A stretch of 34,276 nt of DNA from a bacterium (GTDB taxonomy: Bacteria; Desulfobacterota; DSWW01). The stretch covers positions 1 through 34,276 of the forward strand of contig JANQFG010000056.1 in NCBI GenBank assembly GCA_028277985.1. The letters are read 5' to 3'. Below the pieces are notes generated by a model that did not search any database, had not been told where the DNA came from, and worked only from the letters and a program-made list of their open reading frames with translations. Position numbers and translations under genes: made by a program. Of the stretch, positions 13,701 to 21,708 are shown one piece after another; the stretch's first letter is position 1; every line of letters begins with the position of its first letter.

Positions 13701-14915
13701 CTAGATCACGCCTTCAGCTCTGAGTTTCTCGAGATCTTCTTTGCTGTATCCCAGCTCCCCACAGAAGATGGATTCATTGTCCTGCCCCAGCAGAGGTGCC
13801 GCTCGATCAATGGCCGGCGGAGTTTCGGAAAACAGGGAGGGGATTCTCGGGAACGTGATCCTGCCTGCTTCGGGATGATCGATTTCGGTGAAGAATCCAC
13901 GGACCTTCATCTGTTCCGACTCCACAACGTCTTTCGGTGTGTTCACCGGTGTAACCGTGACCCCAAGCCCCTGACCCTGTTCCACGATTTCGCTCCGAGT
14001 TCTATCCTTCATCCATTCATTGATACGTTGATTGATTTCCGGCATCTTGGCCATGCGGCTCATCCGGTCCTTATAGGCGTCGTCCTTTGCCCACTCCGGA
14101 TCCCCCATCAGCTTGAGAAGATTGACCCATTCATGCTCTTGGAGGAATCCCAGAGACACATACCCATCCTTGCACTTGATGATTCCACCCGGCGATTTCT
14201 TGAAATTCTTGGCAAGCCGATCCACATACGTATTGAATTGGGGATAAGCCGTGTGCTCCAGTCCCGTGAGGTAAATCTGAATCCCCAGATTCGAGGCTCT
14301 TATGTGCTGTCCCCGGCCGGATGATCTTCTCCAGATGATCGCTGCCAAGATTGCCTGCGTCATGACCACACCGCAATCGTAGGCCTCGATATTTCCACCG
14401 AGCTTGACCGGTTCACGGGACAAATCATCCGACGGAACGGGGTAGAAGTTCGCCTGGCCGCTGAGGTGCGAGATATTGATGGGATATGCTTTATAGTCCT
14501 TGTAAGGGCCGGTATCTCCGTAGTCGGTAAGTGAGGCCATAATCAGTCCGGGATTCTCACTCTTCAGATCGTCGTATCCAAGGCCCAACGATTCCAGGCT
14601 GCCCGGGGGAGCATCGTCGACCAGGATGTCTACGCTCTTCGCCAGCTCTTGGAAGAGTTTCCGTCCTTCCCATTGCCGAATGTCCAGAGTGATCCCGGAT
14701 TTGCTGGCGTTCAGAAAGAGAAAGAGGCCGCTCTTCTCGGGATGGGGAACACCTCCCGGAAAGGCACCCAAACCCCTCGTCTTATCCCCTGTTCCGGGTG
14801 GCTCGATCTTGACGACTTCAGCCCCCATTTCGGCCAGGAGTTTTGCGCCATAGGAAGCACTGATCCCCGTACAGAACTCCAGAACCCTGACCCCTTCCAA
14901 CGCCTTCCTGCTCAT
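13701..14915 (-). CDS. Class III (CaiB/BaiF) CoA-transferase, gene 1 of pair
   Basis: A 404-aa family III CoA-transferase, first gene of a two-gene operon. The N-terminal LEGVRVLEFCTGISASYGAK (6-25), the K-I-E-P-P segment and GRGQHIRAS (200-208) place it in the family. At the place of the catalytic aspartate, counted from the AILAAI helix, it has Ala178 in NIEAYDCG (Asp180 is two residues away). It may therefore be a structural partner of the product of 12472-13683, whose aspartate is in register; a small alignment shift could rescue Asp180. The ATG at 14915 has TAGGAGG upstream. Transcription should come from promoter B at 14971-14999. Confidence 0.85.
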   Translation of the reverse strand: MSRKALEGVRVLEFCTGISASYGAKLLAEMGAEVVKIEPPGTGDKTRGLGAFPGGVPHPEKSGLFLFLNASKSGITLDIRQWEGRKLFQELAKSVDILVDDAPPGSLESLGLGYDDLKSENPGLIMASLTDYGDTGPYKDYKAYPINISHLSGQANFYPVPSDDLSREPVKLGGNIEAYDCGVVMTQAILAAIIWRRSSGRGQHIRASNLGIQIYLTGLEHTAYPQFNTYVDRLAKNFKKSPGGIIKCKDGYVSLGFLQEHEWVNLLKLMGDPEWAKDDAYKDRMSRMAKMPEINQRINEWMKDRTRSEIVEQGQGLGVTVTPVNTPKDVVESEQMKVRGFFTEIDHPEAGRITFPRIPSLFSETPPAIDRAAPLLGQDNESIFCGELGYSKEDLEKLRAEGVI

Positions 14916-14970
14916 GATGCCCTCCTCCTAAAGGACCCATTTCAGGGAATTTTATTTGTTATCAGAATTT

Positions 14971-14999
14971 AATTTATTGTCAGAACATAATTCTGTCAA
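14971..14999 (-). promoter_or_regulatory. Sigma-70 promoter B with overlapping operator, CoA-transferase operon
   Basis: On the minus strand TTGACA (14994-14999), 17 bases and TAAATT (14971-14976) read towards 14915. The inverted repeat TTG-t-CAGAA-cataa-TTCTG-t-CAA spans 14977-14999, matching in 8 of 9 arm positions. It shares TGTTGACAGAAT and the -10 context with promoter A, about 2.8 kb away. Confidence 0.65.
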
Positions 15000-15033
15000 C
15001 ACAAAATTGAACAGGGAAATCCTCGGATTTTCC

Positions 15034-15062
15034 TTGACTGAATGACATTCGACATATATTAT
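15034..15062 (+). promoter_or_regulatory. Sigma-70 promoter C with overlapping palindrome, tetR gene
   Basis: TTGACT (15034-15039), a 17-base spacer and TATTAT (15057-15062) read towards the TetR gene. The palindrome GAATGACATTC (15040-15050) begins right after the -35 element, exactly as in promoters A and B. This layout fits repression by a protein that competes with RNA polymerase, most simply the TetR protein itself. Confidence 0.6.
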
Positions 15063-15063
15063 A

Positions 15064-15075
15064 TGATTCGAATCA
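15064..15075. promoter_or_regulatory. Perfect 12-bp palindrome at the tetR transcription start
   Basis: TGATTCGAATCA is fully self-complementary and covers the expected start point of promoter C. It is a second candidate operator, different in sequence from the GAAT-N3-ATTC sites. Confidence 0.4.
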
Positions 15076-15111
15076 CAAATGTCTATCAATTGTCCAATCC
15101 GAGAGGAAGTT

Positions 15112-15744
15112 ATGGGGATTAAAGAGAGAAAAGAGCGGGAGAGGCAGCAGAGGATCCAGCAAATCAAGGACGCTGCCAAGGATTTGTTCTCGGTGAAGAG
15201 CTACGCATCGACCAGCATGGAGGATATCGCGGCAAGGGCCGAGCTGGGGCCTGCCACGATCTATCAGTATTTCAAGGGTAAGAAGGATCTCTACGGATCT
15301 CTGAGCCTCGAGCCTCTAAAGCGTCTTGCTGCTGAAGCGGAAAGAGCCAGCAAGGACAAAAAGGCCCCCATTTCGGAGAGGATCGCCAGATGCTCAAAGG
15401 CAATCTATTCCACCTATCGTAACGACCCGCTCGCTCTTCGAATCATTCACGATTTCCTGCATCCAGATGCCCGCACCGACCTGGGGGATCTGTCCTTGCT
15501 CGAGGAGCAGAATGAACTTGTGAGAGGTGGCATTCATGCCATCACCAGATTGTACGAAGAAGGGATAGAGCAAGGGGAGTATCGCGACGGGGATGCAAGG
15601 GTCTATGCCCACCTTCTGTATTCCACCGTCACCGGCATCATCATATGGGAAGAGTCCAAGAGAAGAAGTGACCCGGACAAGGACTACCTCCTGCCCACAA
15701 TCAATCTGTTTCTCGAGATCTTCACGCGCGGGATATCACGATAA
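15112..15744 (+). CDS. TetR/AcrR family regulator
   Basis: A 210-aa TetR-type repressor. A basic, charged start (GIKERKERERQQRIQQIKDA) leads into the helix-turn-helix at about 32-62 (SMEDIAARAELGPATIYQYF, then KGKKDLYG), the family's most conserved part. The rest is an all-helical ligand-binding domain. The ATG at 15112 has GAGAGGAA upstream; an in-frame ATG at 15079 has no ribosome site and only about 10 nt of leader, so it was not chosen. It diverges from the CoA-transferase operon, and the intergenic region holds matching palindromes for both directions. It probably senses an acyl-CoA of the pathway and represses its own gene, the CoA-transferases and the aldolase operon. Confidence 0.9.
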   Translation: MGIKERKERERQQRIQQIKDAAKDLFSVKSYASTSMEDIAARAELGPATIYQYFKGKKDLYGSLSLEPLKRLAAEAERASKDKKAPISERIARCSKAIYSTYRNDPLALRIIHDFLHPDARTDLGDLSLLEEQNELVRGGIHAITRLYEEGIEQGEYRDGDARVYAHLLYSTVTGIIIWEESKRRSDPDKDYLLPTINLFLEIFTRGISR

Positions 15745-15745
15745 A

Positions 15746-15777
15746 GGGCGGGCTCGGCCCTCCTCAAATGCCCGTCC
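15746..15777. terminator. Possible hairpin between convergent tetR and monooxygenase genes
   Basis: GGGCGGGC (15746-15753) can pair with GCCCGTCC (15770-15777) with one G-U pair across a 16-base loop, directly after the tetR stop at 15744. ATTTATT follows on the plus strand. The long loop makes this a weak call. Confidence 0.35.
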
Positions 15778-15780
15778 CAT

Positions 15781-16782
15781 TTATTGTATGAATTCGTGCA
15801 CTCTGTCCCTGATCTGATTCAGCAGATCGGCCAGGCCACCCGTGATGGTCTCGATCACCTCACCCGCGCCTCCGATCGACTCGATCAGACCAGCGCCCTG
15901 TCCACAGCATATCTCGGAATCCTCTGCCTGGCCTAGATGCTGCGCGCGAAACTGAGAACCCTTCATCAGTTCCATCAATTCCACCTGTGCGTTGCCTGCC
16001 TGGGTCAGTTCCTGGTGCTTTTCGGTGAATCCGTTCCTCAAGTCTCTGGCCAACATGAAACCCTTGGAAATGGACACGGTACAGGCGTCCTGTCCGTTCA
16101 CGATGAATTCCTTGACCCGCTCGTGGCTCTCAGACTCTCGCGTGACCATGAATCGCGTTCCCATATAGACACCATCAGCGCCCAGAGCCATGGCAGCCAG
16201 GACACCGCGTGCATCTGCGATCCCCCCGCCCGCAACGACGGGTATCTTCACGGCGTCGGCTACCATGGGCGTCAACACGAGGGTCGTCAATTCCGTGAGT
16301 CCCTTGTGGCCGCCCGATTCGTAACCCTCGCACAGAACGGCATCCACCCCCGCCTTCTCTGCATTCTTTGCATGTCGGGCTGTGGAAACGGCGTGGAGAA
16401 CCTTGATGCCTGCCTCCTGCAACATCTCCGTATAAACGTCCGGTCTTCCGACGGAGACCACTGCCACCGGCACCCTCTCCTCGATCATCAACTCGACCGT
16501 CTTTTGCGAATGCGGCAGGAGTTCCCCAAATCCTGCCATCACGTTGACGGCAAAAGGCTTGTCGGTGAGGCGCTTCACTCTCCTGATCTGCTCCCGCGTC
16601 CTCTCGCCTGTTAGCTCCACAGCCTCCACGATGCTTTCGGCCCCCGCGTTCGGCCCCAGCGTGCCAAGGCCACCCGCATTGGACACGGCAGCAGTGAGAT
16701 CGGCGCCGCTGACCCAATTCATGGGAGCCTGAACGATCGGATATCGAATACCAAGAAGCTCACATAGACGGTTCTTACCCAT
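15781..16782 (-). CDS. FMN-dependent nitronate monooxygenase / FabK-like enzyme
   Basis: A 333-aa TIM-barrel flavoenzyme of the nitronate monooxygenase/enoyl-ACP reductase II family. The opening RYPIVQAPMNWVSGADLTAA (13-32) and SNAGGLGTLG (34-43) bind FMN. CEGYESGGHKG and the phosphate-binding stretch VAGGGIADARG...ALGADGVYMGTRF are diagnostic. Such proteins in catabolic clusters are often mis-named; roles include nitronate oxidation, FabK-type enoyl reduction and other double-bond reductions, and oxygen use is doubtful in an anaerobe. The ATG at 16782 has AAGGGGAG upstream. It lies 61 bp after the FadL-like gene and probably shares its transcript. Confidence 0.85.
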   Translation of the reverse strand: MGKNRLCELLGIRYPIVQAPMNWVSGADLTAAVSNAGGLGTLGPNAGAESIVEAVELTGERTREQIRRVKRLTDKPFAVNVMAGFGELLPHSQKTVELMIEERVPVAVVSVGRPDVYTEMLQEAGIKVLHAVSTARHAKNAEKAGVDAVLCEGYESGGHKGLTELTTLVLTPMVADAVKIPVVAGGGIADARGVLAAMALGADGVYMGTRFMVTRESESHERVKEFIVNGQDACTVSISKGFMLARDLRNGFTEKHQELTQAGNAQVELMELMKGSQFRAQHLGQAEDSEICCGQGAGLIESIGGAGEVIETITGGLADLLNQIRDRVHEFIQ

Positions 16783-16843
16783 ATTTCTCCCCTTAGGTTT
16801 GCGGTGCGACCCGCTTGGCCAATGTGAACATCATTGCGATCTC

Positions 16844-18139
16844 CTAGAACACGTGCTTGAGAAAGAGACCGCCCAAGAAGATCTCCCCATCGATCGTATA
16901 ATCCCCCACCGGATCCTCCGGATCGTCCTTGACCACCGACCTTTCCTCGAGCAACTGAGCCTGAAACACGAAATCGATGAGGATCGGTTTCTCTAGGATA
17001 TGGAGTGGAAGAAAGACGTTCAGGCCTCCGCCAAAGGAGACCACGTGCTTGTCTGCGTCCGCGTAATTGGTGATTCCTCGCTGGTCCGGCACAGGACTCG
17101 CCTGGTAGTAGTACCCGCCTCTCAACGTGACGTACCTGTTCACGATGAACTCCGCACCCAACCTGGGAACCAAGATATCCTTGAACCCGGGATCTGGAAA
17201 ATTGTTCATGCTCAGCAGGATCTTCACCCAGTCCGGCACCGGCTCTTCGAATTCGTATTCGGGTGTGGACACCTGGTAGTTGCTGTAGTCCATCCAGGTG
17301 ATGTCCGCCTCGATGATGAACCGCCCCCCGAAGTCGTACATGGCTGCTGCCACGACTTCCCGAGGCTCGTAATTGTACAGGTTTGAGATGTTAATCGTCG
17401 GGAGCACCTGTTCCTCGCCCACGAACAACTTGAGTTCCGGTGTCAAGCTTGCCGTCTTCGACTCCCGGTAGACCGCGGCCAGAGCCAGCGATTTGGTGGG
17501 CTTGAACTTCAGGCCGAAGATCGGATCGAAGTTGTACTTGGTCGGCGAATGATGGGTGATAAAGGATGTGGATAGAAGGCTCAGATTCAGGTTGAGCTCG
17601 GCCTCGGCCAGGATACTGACTCCGCCGCCGATCGAAAGGCTCGGAAGAATTCTGACCGAGCCCCCCAGGTAGATGGCGGTTCTCTGGGGATCGATCGAGT
17701 AAAGGACGAAATGGGGCTTGACCGGATCCTGCGCTCCAAGCGTGATGGCGGTGGACGTCGGGATATGAACCGCGATCGCCAGGGTGACCCTCCCCAGGTA
17801 TTTGCTGGTCCCGAGGGGCAAGGAGCCTCCTACCTGGAAGGCACGAATCGGGTCCACGTCCTGTTCGACACCGCTGATGCGCAGATCAGGCGAGCCGTAC
17901 ACAAAGCCCGCCCCCAAGGTGGGGCCCTCTCCAAAAGCCAGCCCTGCAGGATTGTAGAAGGTGGCCGCATAGTCGTCGGAAGACGCCGCGAGCGCACCAC
18001 CCATGGCGATGGCCCTGCCCCCAAGACCAAAGGTCTGAGCAGGCCCGGCATCGCTCCGGGAGGAGAAGATCATCATGCAAATGGACGCAAAGGTGAAACC
18101 GAGTAGGAAACGGACCACCGACCTCCTGGATGCCTGCAT
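16844..18139 (-). CDS. FadL/TodX-type outer-membrane transporter
   Basis: A 431-aa beta-barrel protein expected to let hydrophobic compounds (long-chain fatty acids, aromatics) cross the outer membrane. A signal peptide spans about 1-31 (basic start, hydrophobic FLLGFTFASICMMIF, cleavage after SDA). The mature protein opens with GPAQTFGLGGRAIAMGGALA and has the family motif FYNPAGLAF. Alternating amphipathic strands run to the end, and the last residue is phenylalanine, as required for barrel insertion. The ATG at 18139 has only a weak ribosome site; GTG codons slightly downstream are alternatives. It is flanked by a TetR gene upstream (41 bp) and the FMN enzyme downstream, so uptake is probably induced with the pathway. 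Confidence 0.88.
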   Translation of the reverse strand: MQASRRSVVRFLLGFTFASICMMIFSSRSDAGPAQTFGLGGRAIAMGGALAASSDDYAATFYNPAGLAFGEGPTLGAGFVYGSPDLRISGVEQDVDPIRAFQVGGSLPLGTSKYLGRVTLAIAVHIPTSTAITLGAQDPVKPHFVLYSIDPQRTAIYLGGSVRILPSLSIGGGVSILAEAELNLNLSLLSTSFITHHSPTKYNFDPIFGLKFKPTKSLALAAVYRESKTASLTPELKLFVGEEQVLPTINISNLYNYEPREVVAAAMYDFGGRFIIEADITWMDYSNYQVSTPEYEFEEPVPDWVKILLSMNNFPDPGFKDILVPRLGAEFIVNRYVTLRGGYYYQASPVPDQRGITNYADADKHVVSFGGGLNVFLPLHILEKPILIDFVFQAQLLEERSVVKDDPEDPVGDYTIDGEIFLGGLFLKHVF

Positions 18140-18180
18140 CCGCCACGGCCCTTTCTTGAGGGTTCGTTCGCCGGCCTATC

Positions 18181-18801
18181 TCATTTCGTTGCTACTCCTT
18201 CAAGGAACATGTCCGTCATCAGGCTCACGTTCTTCTCATAGGGATGCGCTTCCGTATCTTCCATCCAGCAGAACAGGAAGGAATTGGTCAACCCCTCCAG
18301 GGCGACTGCCATATAGTAGGGATCCAGCTTTCGGAACAGCCTCTTGCGGATGCCGGTCCTGAAAAGGGAAGTCAGCTTTTCCAGAACTTCGTCGTAAAGG
18401 GATTGGATATCCCGATCGAGCCCCGCTTTGAGATTGTAGCTCGCCCCCTGCGTCTCGGCGTAGTAGAGCCGTACGCTCTCCACATTCTCTGCAAAGATGG
18501 CCCCTTTGGCCGCCACGTAGTTCCTCAACACGGTCAGGGGATCCCCTTTCGTGTCCAGGACCGCCTTCAGGGCCCTGTGAAACTCCTGTGCCTTTTCCAT
18601 CAGCATCGATTTGTACAGGTCTTCCTTGTTCTTGAAGAACTTGTAGACGGTTCCGATGGCGAAGTCGGCCCTCCCGGCGATCTCGTGCATGGAGACATTG
18701 TGAAAGCCCTTCTTCGAGAACAACTCCAGGGCGGCAGCAAACATTTCGTTCCGCTGTCTCTGTTTCTCCTTTTCCCTGCGGGAAACCCTCTTGTCGCCCA
18801 C
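18181..18801 (-). CDS. TetR/AcrR family regulator of the fadL-like operon
   Basis: A 206-aa TetR-type repressor. The start is set at the GTG at 18801, which has GGGAGG five bases upstream; a GTG at 18841-18843 would lie inside a strong hairpin. The basic N-terminus (RREKEKQRQR) precedes a helix-turn-helix at about 33-64 (VSMHEIAGRADFAIGTVYKF, then FKNKEDLYK). The C-terminal helices are of the ligand-binding type, with YYAETQG and a CW pair near the end. It is the first gene of the run tetR-fadL-like-FMN enzyme, so it probably controls its own operon through the palindromes in the promoter at 18875-18903. Confidence 0.88.
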   Translation of the reverse strand: MGDKRVSRREKEKQRQRNEMFAAALELFSKKGFHNVSMHEIAGRADFAIGTVYKFFKNKEDLYKSMLMEKAQEFHRALKAVLDTKGDPLTVLRNYVAAKGAIFAENVESVRLYYAETQGASYNLKAGLDRDIQSLYDEVLEKLTSLFRTGIRKRLFRKLDPYYMAVALEGLTNSFLFCWMEDTEAHPYEKNVSLMTDMFLEGVATK

Positions 18802-18829
18802 GTTGACCTCCCATCTCTTTTTCTTCCCC

Positions 18830-18850
18830 AAAAGGGGTCTCACCCCTTTT
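18830..18850 (-). promoter_or_regulatory. Leader hairpin upstream of the second tetR gene
   Basis: AAAAGGGG (18830-18837) and CCCCTTTT (18843-18850) are perfect 8-base arms around five bases. In the minus-strand transcript the CCCCUUUU arm could instead pair with the GGGG just after it (18826-18829 on the plus strand), giving a mutually exclusive smaller hairpin. It lies in the leader, 20-30 nt before the ribosome site of the gene starting at 18801. It could tune translation or mRNA stability. Confidence 0.4.
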
Positions 18851-18874
18851 CTAGGAGAATTATGTCTATCATAT

Positions 18875-18903
18875 TCTATAATATGACGTCACATTCATGT
18901 CAA
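18875..18903 (-). promoter_or_regulatory. Promoter of the tetR-fadL-like operon with palindromes
   Basis: On the minus strand TTGACA (18898-18903), 17 bases and TATAGA (18875-18880) form a promoter. The spacer contains the perfect palindrome TGACGTCA (18884-18891), and an AT-rich imperfect palindrome (18871-18884) covers the -10 region. These are different from the GAAT-N3-ATTC sites of the first TetR gene, consistent with a different repressor. Confidence 0.5.
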
Positions 18904-18920
18904 TGGGAAAGTTGCGCTCC

Positions 18921-18949
18921 TTGCCGGTGGGCCCGTAGTAGGATAGACT
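18921..18949 (+). promoter_or_regulatory. Candidate sigma-70 promoter of glpX
   Basis: TTGCCG (18921-18926), a 17-base spacer and TAGACT (18944-18949) give four of six matches at each element. The start would be near 18956, about 30 nt before the glpX ATG. Confidence 0.35.
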
Positions 18950-18987
18950 TTCCCTGTTTCCGAAAGCATCCACCGAAAGGGAGCATC

Positions 18988-19995
18988 ATGGTTGATTTGG
19001 GCAGGGAAGTCACACTGGAGTTCATCCGAGTCACCGAGGCGGCAGCGCTCAAGGCGAGCCGCTGGATGGGCAGGGGGGACAAGAATGCCGCGGATCAGGC
19101 AGCCGTGGATGCCATGCGGGGTATGATGGACCTCGTCAATGTGCGGGGCACGATCGTGATCGGCGAAGGGGAGAAAGACCAGGCCCCGATGCTCTATATC
19201 GGTGAACGGGTCGGGGGGGGCGGCCTGCGGGACCCGCAGGTGGATATCGCAGTCGATCCGATCGACGGAACCACCCTCACTTCCAAGGGCTTGCCGAATG
19301 CGATCTCGGTGATCGCCGTAGGCAACGAGGGCACACTGGCACCTCTGCCTTCCTACTATGCGAACAAGATCGCAGTCGGTCCGGAGGCGAAAGGAAGCAT
19401 CGACATCAACGCGCCCGTCCAGGACAATCTCGAGCGGGTTGCAAAGGTCCTCGGCGTACGGACGGGTGATCTCACCGCGATCGTTCTCGACCGGCCGCGA
19501 CACGAGCAGCTCATCCAGGAGATACGTCAGACCGGGGCACGCATCAAGCTGATCAGCGACGGCGACGTGGCCGGGGCCATCGCCACGGCAACCGAAGACT
19601 CGGGAGTCAATATTCTGTTCGGCATAGGCGGCTCCCCGGAGGCGGTCATCTCAGCTGCCGCGCTCAAGTGCCTGGGCGGCGAACTGCAGGTGAAGCTCTG
19701 GCCGAGCGACGAAGGGGAGCGAAAGAAGATCCTCGAAATGGGTTATGCCGAAGCGGATCTGGATCAACCCTATGGCATCGACGACCTGGCCAAGGGGGAC
19801 AGCATCATCTTCTGCGCCACCGGCATCACGGGGGGGGACTTCCTGCCAGGTGTACGATATGAGGAAAATCTCGCCATCACCCACTCCGTTGCGATGAGGT
19901 CCAAGACCCGAACGGTCAGGTACATCACCGCGCATCATCACCTGGACACCAAGACGATTCCGTCCAGGACCGAAGCACGGGAGATCGGCATCTGA
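18988..19995 (+). CDS. glpX: Class II fructose-1,6-bisphosphatase
   Basis: A 335-aa GlpX-type enzyme that removes the 1-phosphate of fructose 1,6-bisphosphate in gluconeogenesis. The metal-binding and catalytic motifs are visible: VIGEGEKDQAPM at 57-68 and the phosphatase signature DPIDGTT at 90-96, with GGSPEAV and an ITGG stretch near the C-terminus; the length matches the family. The ATG at 18988 has AAAGGGAG upstream. The frame stays open for about 740 bp further upstream, across the antisense of the TetR gene, but nothing there resembles FBPase. It is an apparent single gene. It fits growth on acids that must be turned into sugars. Confidence 0.93.
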   Translation: MVDLGREVTLEFIRVTEAAALKASRWMGRGDKNAADQAAVDAMRGMMDLVNVRGTIVIGEGEKDQAPMLYIGERVGGGGLRDPQVDIAVDPIDGTTLTSKGLPNAISVIAVGNEGTLAPLPSYYANKIAVGPEAKGSIDINAPVQDNLERVAKVLGVRTGDLTAIVLDRPRHEQLIQEIRQTGARIKLISDGDVAGAIATATEDSGVNILFGIGGSPEAVISAAALKCLGGELQVKLWPSDEGERKKILEMGYAEADLDQPYGIDDLAKGDSIIFCATGITGGDFLPGVRYEENLAITHSVAMRSKTRTVRYITAHHHLDTKTIPSRTEAREIGI

Positions 19996-20022
19996 TCGGC
20001 CGCGGACGAGCCGTGGGCGGAT

Positions 20023-21708
20023 TCACCTCGTGGGGCTCACGGGTGGCAGGGTGAAGCAGAAGGTGCTTCCCTGCCCTCTCTTGCTCTCTACCCAGATGTT
20101 GCCGCCATAATGGGAGATGATCTCCTTGCAGATCGGAAGGCCCAGCCCTGTCCCTTTCGGTTTTTCTCTGCCCGCCCCTGGCGAGACCTGGCGGAACCGG
20201 TGGAAGATGATCTCGAAGTTCTCCTCATCGATACCGACCCCCTGATCGCTCACACTCACCCGGACATAGGTCGAGGTTTCTGTTGAGCGTCTCCCCTCGA
20301 GCCCCTCTACCCGGACAAGGATCTCTCCACCTTCACGAGAGAATTTGATCGCGTTGCTGAGCAGGTTCGTGATGACCTGCTGGATCCTGTCTCGATCCGC
20401 GAAGACAAGCGGCAGGGCGGGCTCCGGATTCACCCTGAGCACGAGATGCTTCTCATGGAAGAGATGCTGCAGGGCCTTTCCCGCGTCACGGACGACTTCC
20501 TCAACGGATATCATTGCATCGTGCCAGATCACTGCTCCCGCTTCGATCTTGGAGAAATCGAGCAGATTGTTGATGAGCCGCGTCAGCCTCTCGCTCTCGT
20601 TGTTGATGATCGTGAGAAATTCCTTCTGCGTCTCATGGTCGTTCTCGTAGCGGAGCAGGATTTCCGAGAAGGATCGTATCGAAGTAAGCGGTGTTCGAAG
20701 CTCGTGGGAGACCAGTGCAAGGAATTCATCCTTGGTTCTGTCGAGTCTCTTCAATTCGGCATACGCCTTCTCGAGCTCTTCGGTGCGCGCCCTCACCTTT
20801 GCCTCGAGCTCAAGATTCAGCTTCCTGGCCGCTGCTTCAGCGGCCTTGCGTTTGCTGATGTCTCTCGTCACGCCCTCGTAACCCAGGATCTCTCCGTTCC
20901 CGTTACGCAGAATCGTGACGTTCACCTCACAGGGGATGGTGCGGCCGTCCTTGTGCACACATTCAACCTCCCCATGGTAAGCGTCCCGCCGGGGCTGCGC
21001 TGTCTCGGCCTCGAGGATCCATTCAGCCGTCTTCTGAACCGAATCGTCGGTGAAATACCTATCGTTCGGAAGTCCGATCGCCTCTTCCGGGGAGAGCCCG
21101 ATGATTCGTTCAGAAGATTGGTTCACGTACATCACTCTCCCCTCGGCGTCCGTGATCCAGATCATGTCCCGCATGTTCTCGGCGAGCCGCCTGTATCGCT
21201 CCTCGCTCTCGAGAAGCGTTTCCTCCACCTTCTGCCTTTCATCGATTTTTCGCTGGAGCAGCTCGTTCGTCTCCTGGAGGCGCAAGGTGCGGACCCGTAC
21301 AAGTTCCTCGAGAGTTTCCTGGTGGCTCCTCAGCTCCTCTTCCGCCCAGACCTGCTCGGTCACCTCGCGTGCAATTCCCTGAATCGCATAGGGCTTTCCC
21401 CGGTTGTGCACGAGGAAGCCCTCCGTATCCACCCAGACCGACTCCCCCGATTTCGCTCTCAATTTGTATCGGGTGGGCGCTTGCTGATGACCCTTCTGTC
21501 TGATCTCTTCCAGGGTTGCACGAGCCCTGATCGCATCCCCTTCTTCCAGCAAAGAGTCGAAACACAAGGAACGAAGCTCTTCCCTCGAATAGCCCAGCAT
21601 CCGGAGGGCCGCATCGTTCGCATCCAGAAAATTCCCATCGAAATCGTGGACGTACACGCCGAAGAATCTGCTGTTCAGGGGCACGCCGGATCTGTCTTTT
21701 CCCTTCAC
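20023..21708 (-). CDS. Soluble PAS-PAS sensor histidine kinase
   Basis: A 561-aa histidine kinase without membrane helices. PAS1 spans about 12-118 (VYVHDFDGNFLDANDAALRM), followed by a coiled coil (120-170). PAS2 with its PAC spans about 165-287 and leads into a second coiled coil (288-325). The HisKA domain has the phosphoacceptor His335 in SHELRTPLTS. The HATPase domain has an N box (NLLSNAIKFS), G1 (DQGVGID) and G2 (GTGLGLPI). The start is a GTG at 21708 with GGAGG nine bases upstream. No response regulator is adjacent, so its partner is elsewhere. PAS domains could bind haem, flavin or a pathway metabolite, but no cofactor-specific residue stands out. It converges with glpX (27 bp apart). 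Confidence 0.9.
   Translation of the reverse strand: MKGKDRSGVPLNSRFFGVYVHDFDGNFLDANDAALRMLGYSREELRSLCFDSLLEEGDAIRARATLEEIRQKGHQQAPTRYKLRAKSGESVWVDTEGFLVHNRGKPYAIQGIAREVTEQVWAEEELRSHQETLEELVRVRTLRLQETNELLQRKIDERQKVEETLLESEERYRRLAENMRDMIWITDAEGRVMYVNQSSERIIGLSPEEAIGLPNDRYFTDDSVQKTAEWILEAETAQPRRDAYHGEVECVHKDGRTIPCEVNVTILRNGNGEILGYEGVTRDISKRKAAEAAARKLNLELEAKVRARTEELEKAYAELKRLDRTKDEFLALVSHELRTPLTSIRSFSEILLRYENDHETQKEFLTIINNESERLTRLINNLLDFSKIEAGAVIWHDAMISVEEVVRDAGKALQHLFHEKHLVLRVNPEPALPLVFADRDRIQQVITNLLSNAIKFSREGGEILVRVEGLEGRRSTETSTYVRVSVSDQGVGIDEENFEIIFHRFRQVSPGAGREKPKGTGLGLPICKEIISHYGGNIWVESKRGQGSTFCFTLPPVSPTR

Noticed and set aside
18244..18987. Upstream extension of the glpX frame
   Set aside because: The frame is open but antisense to the TetR gene; FBPase similarity starts at 18988, where a ribosome site is present.
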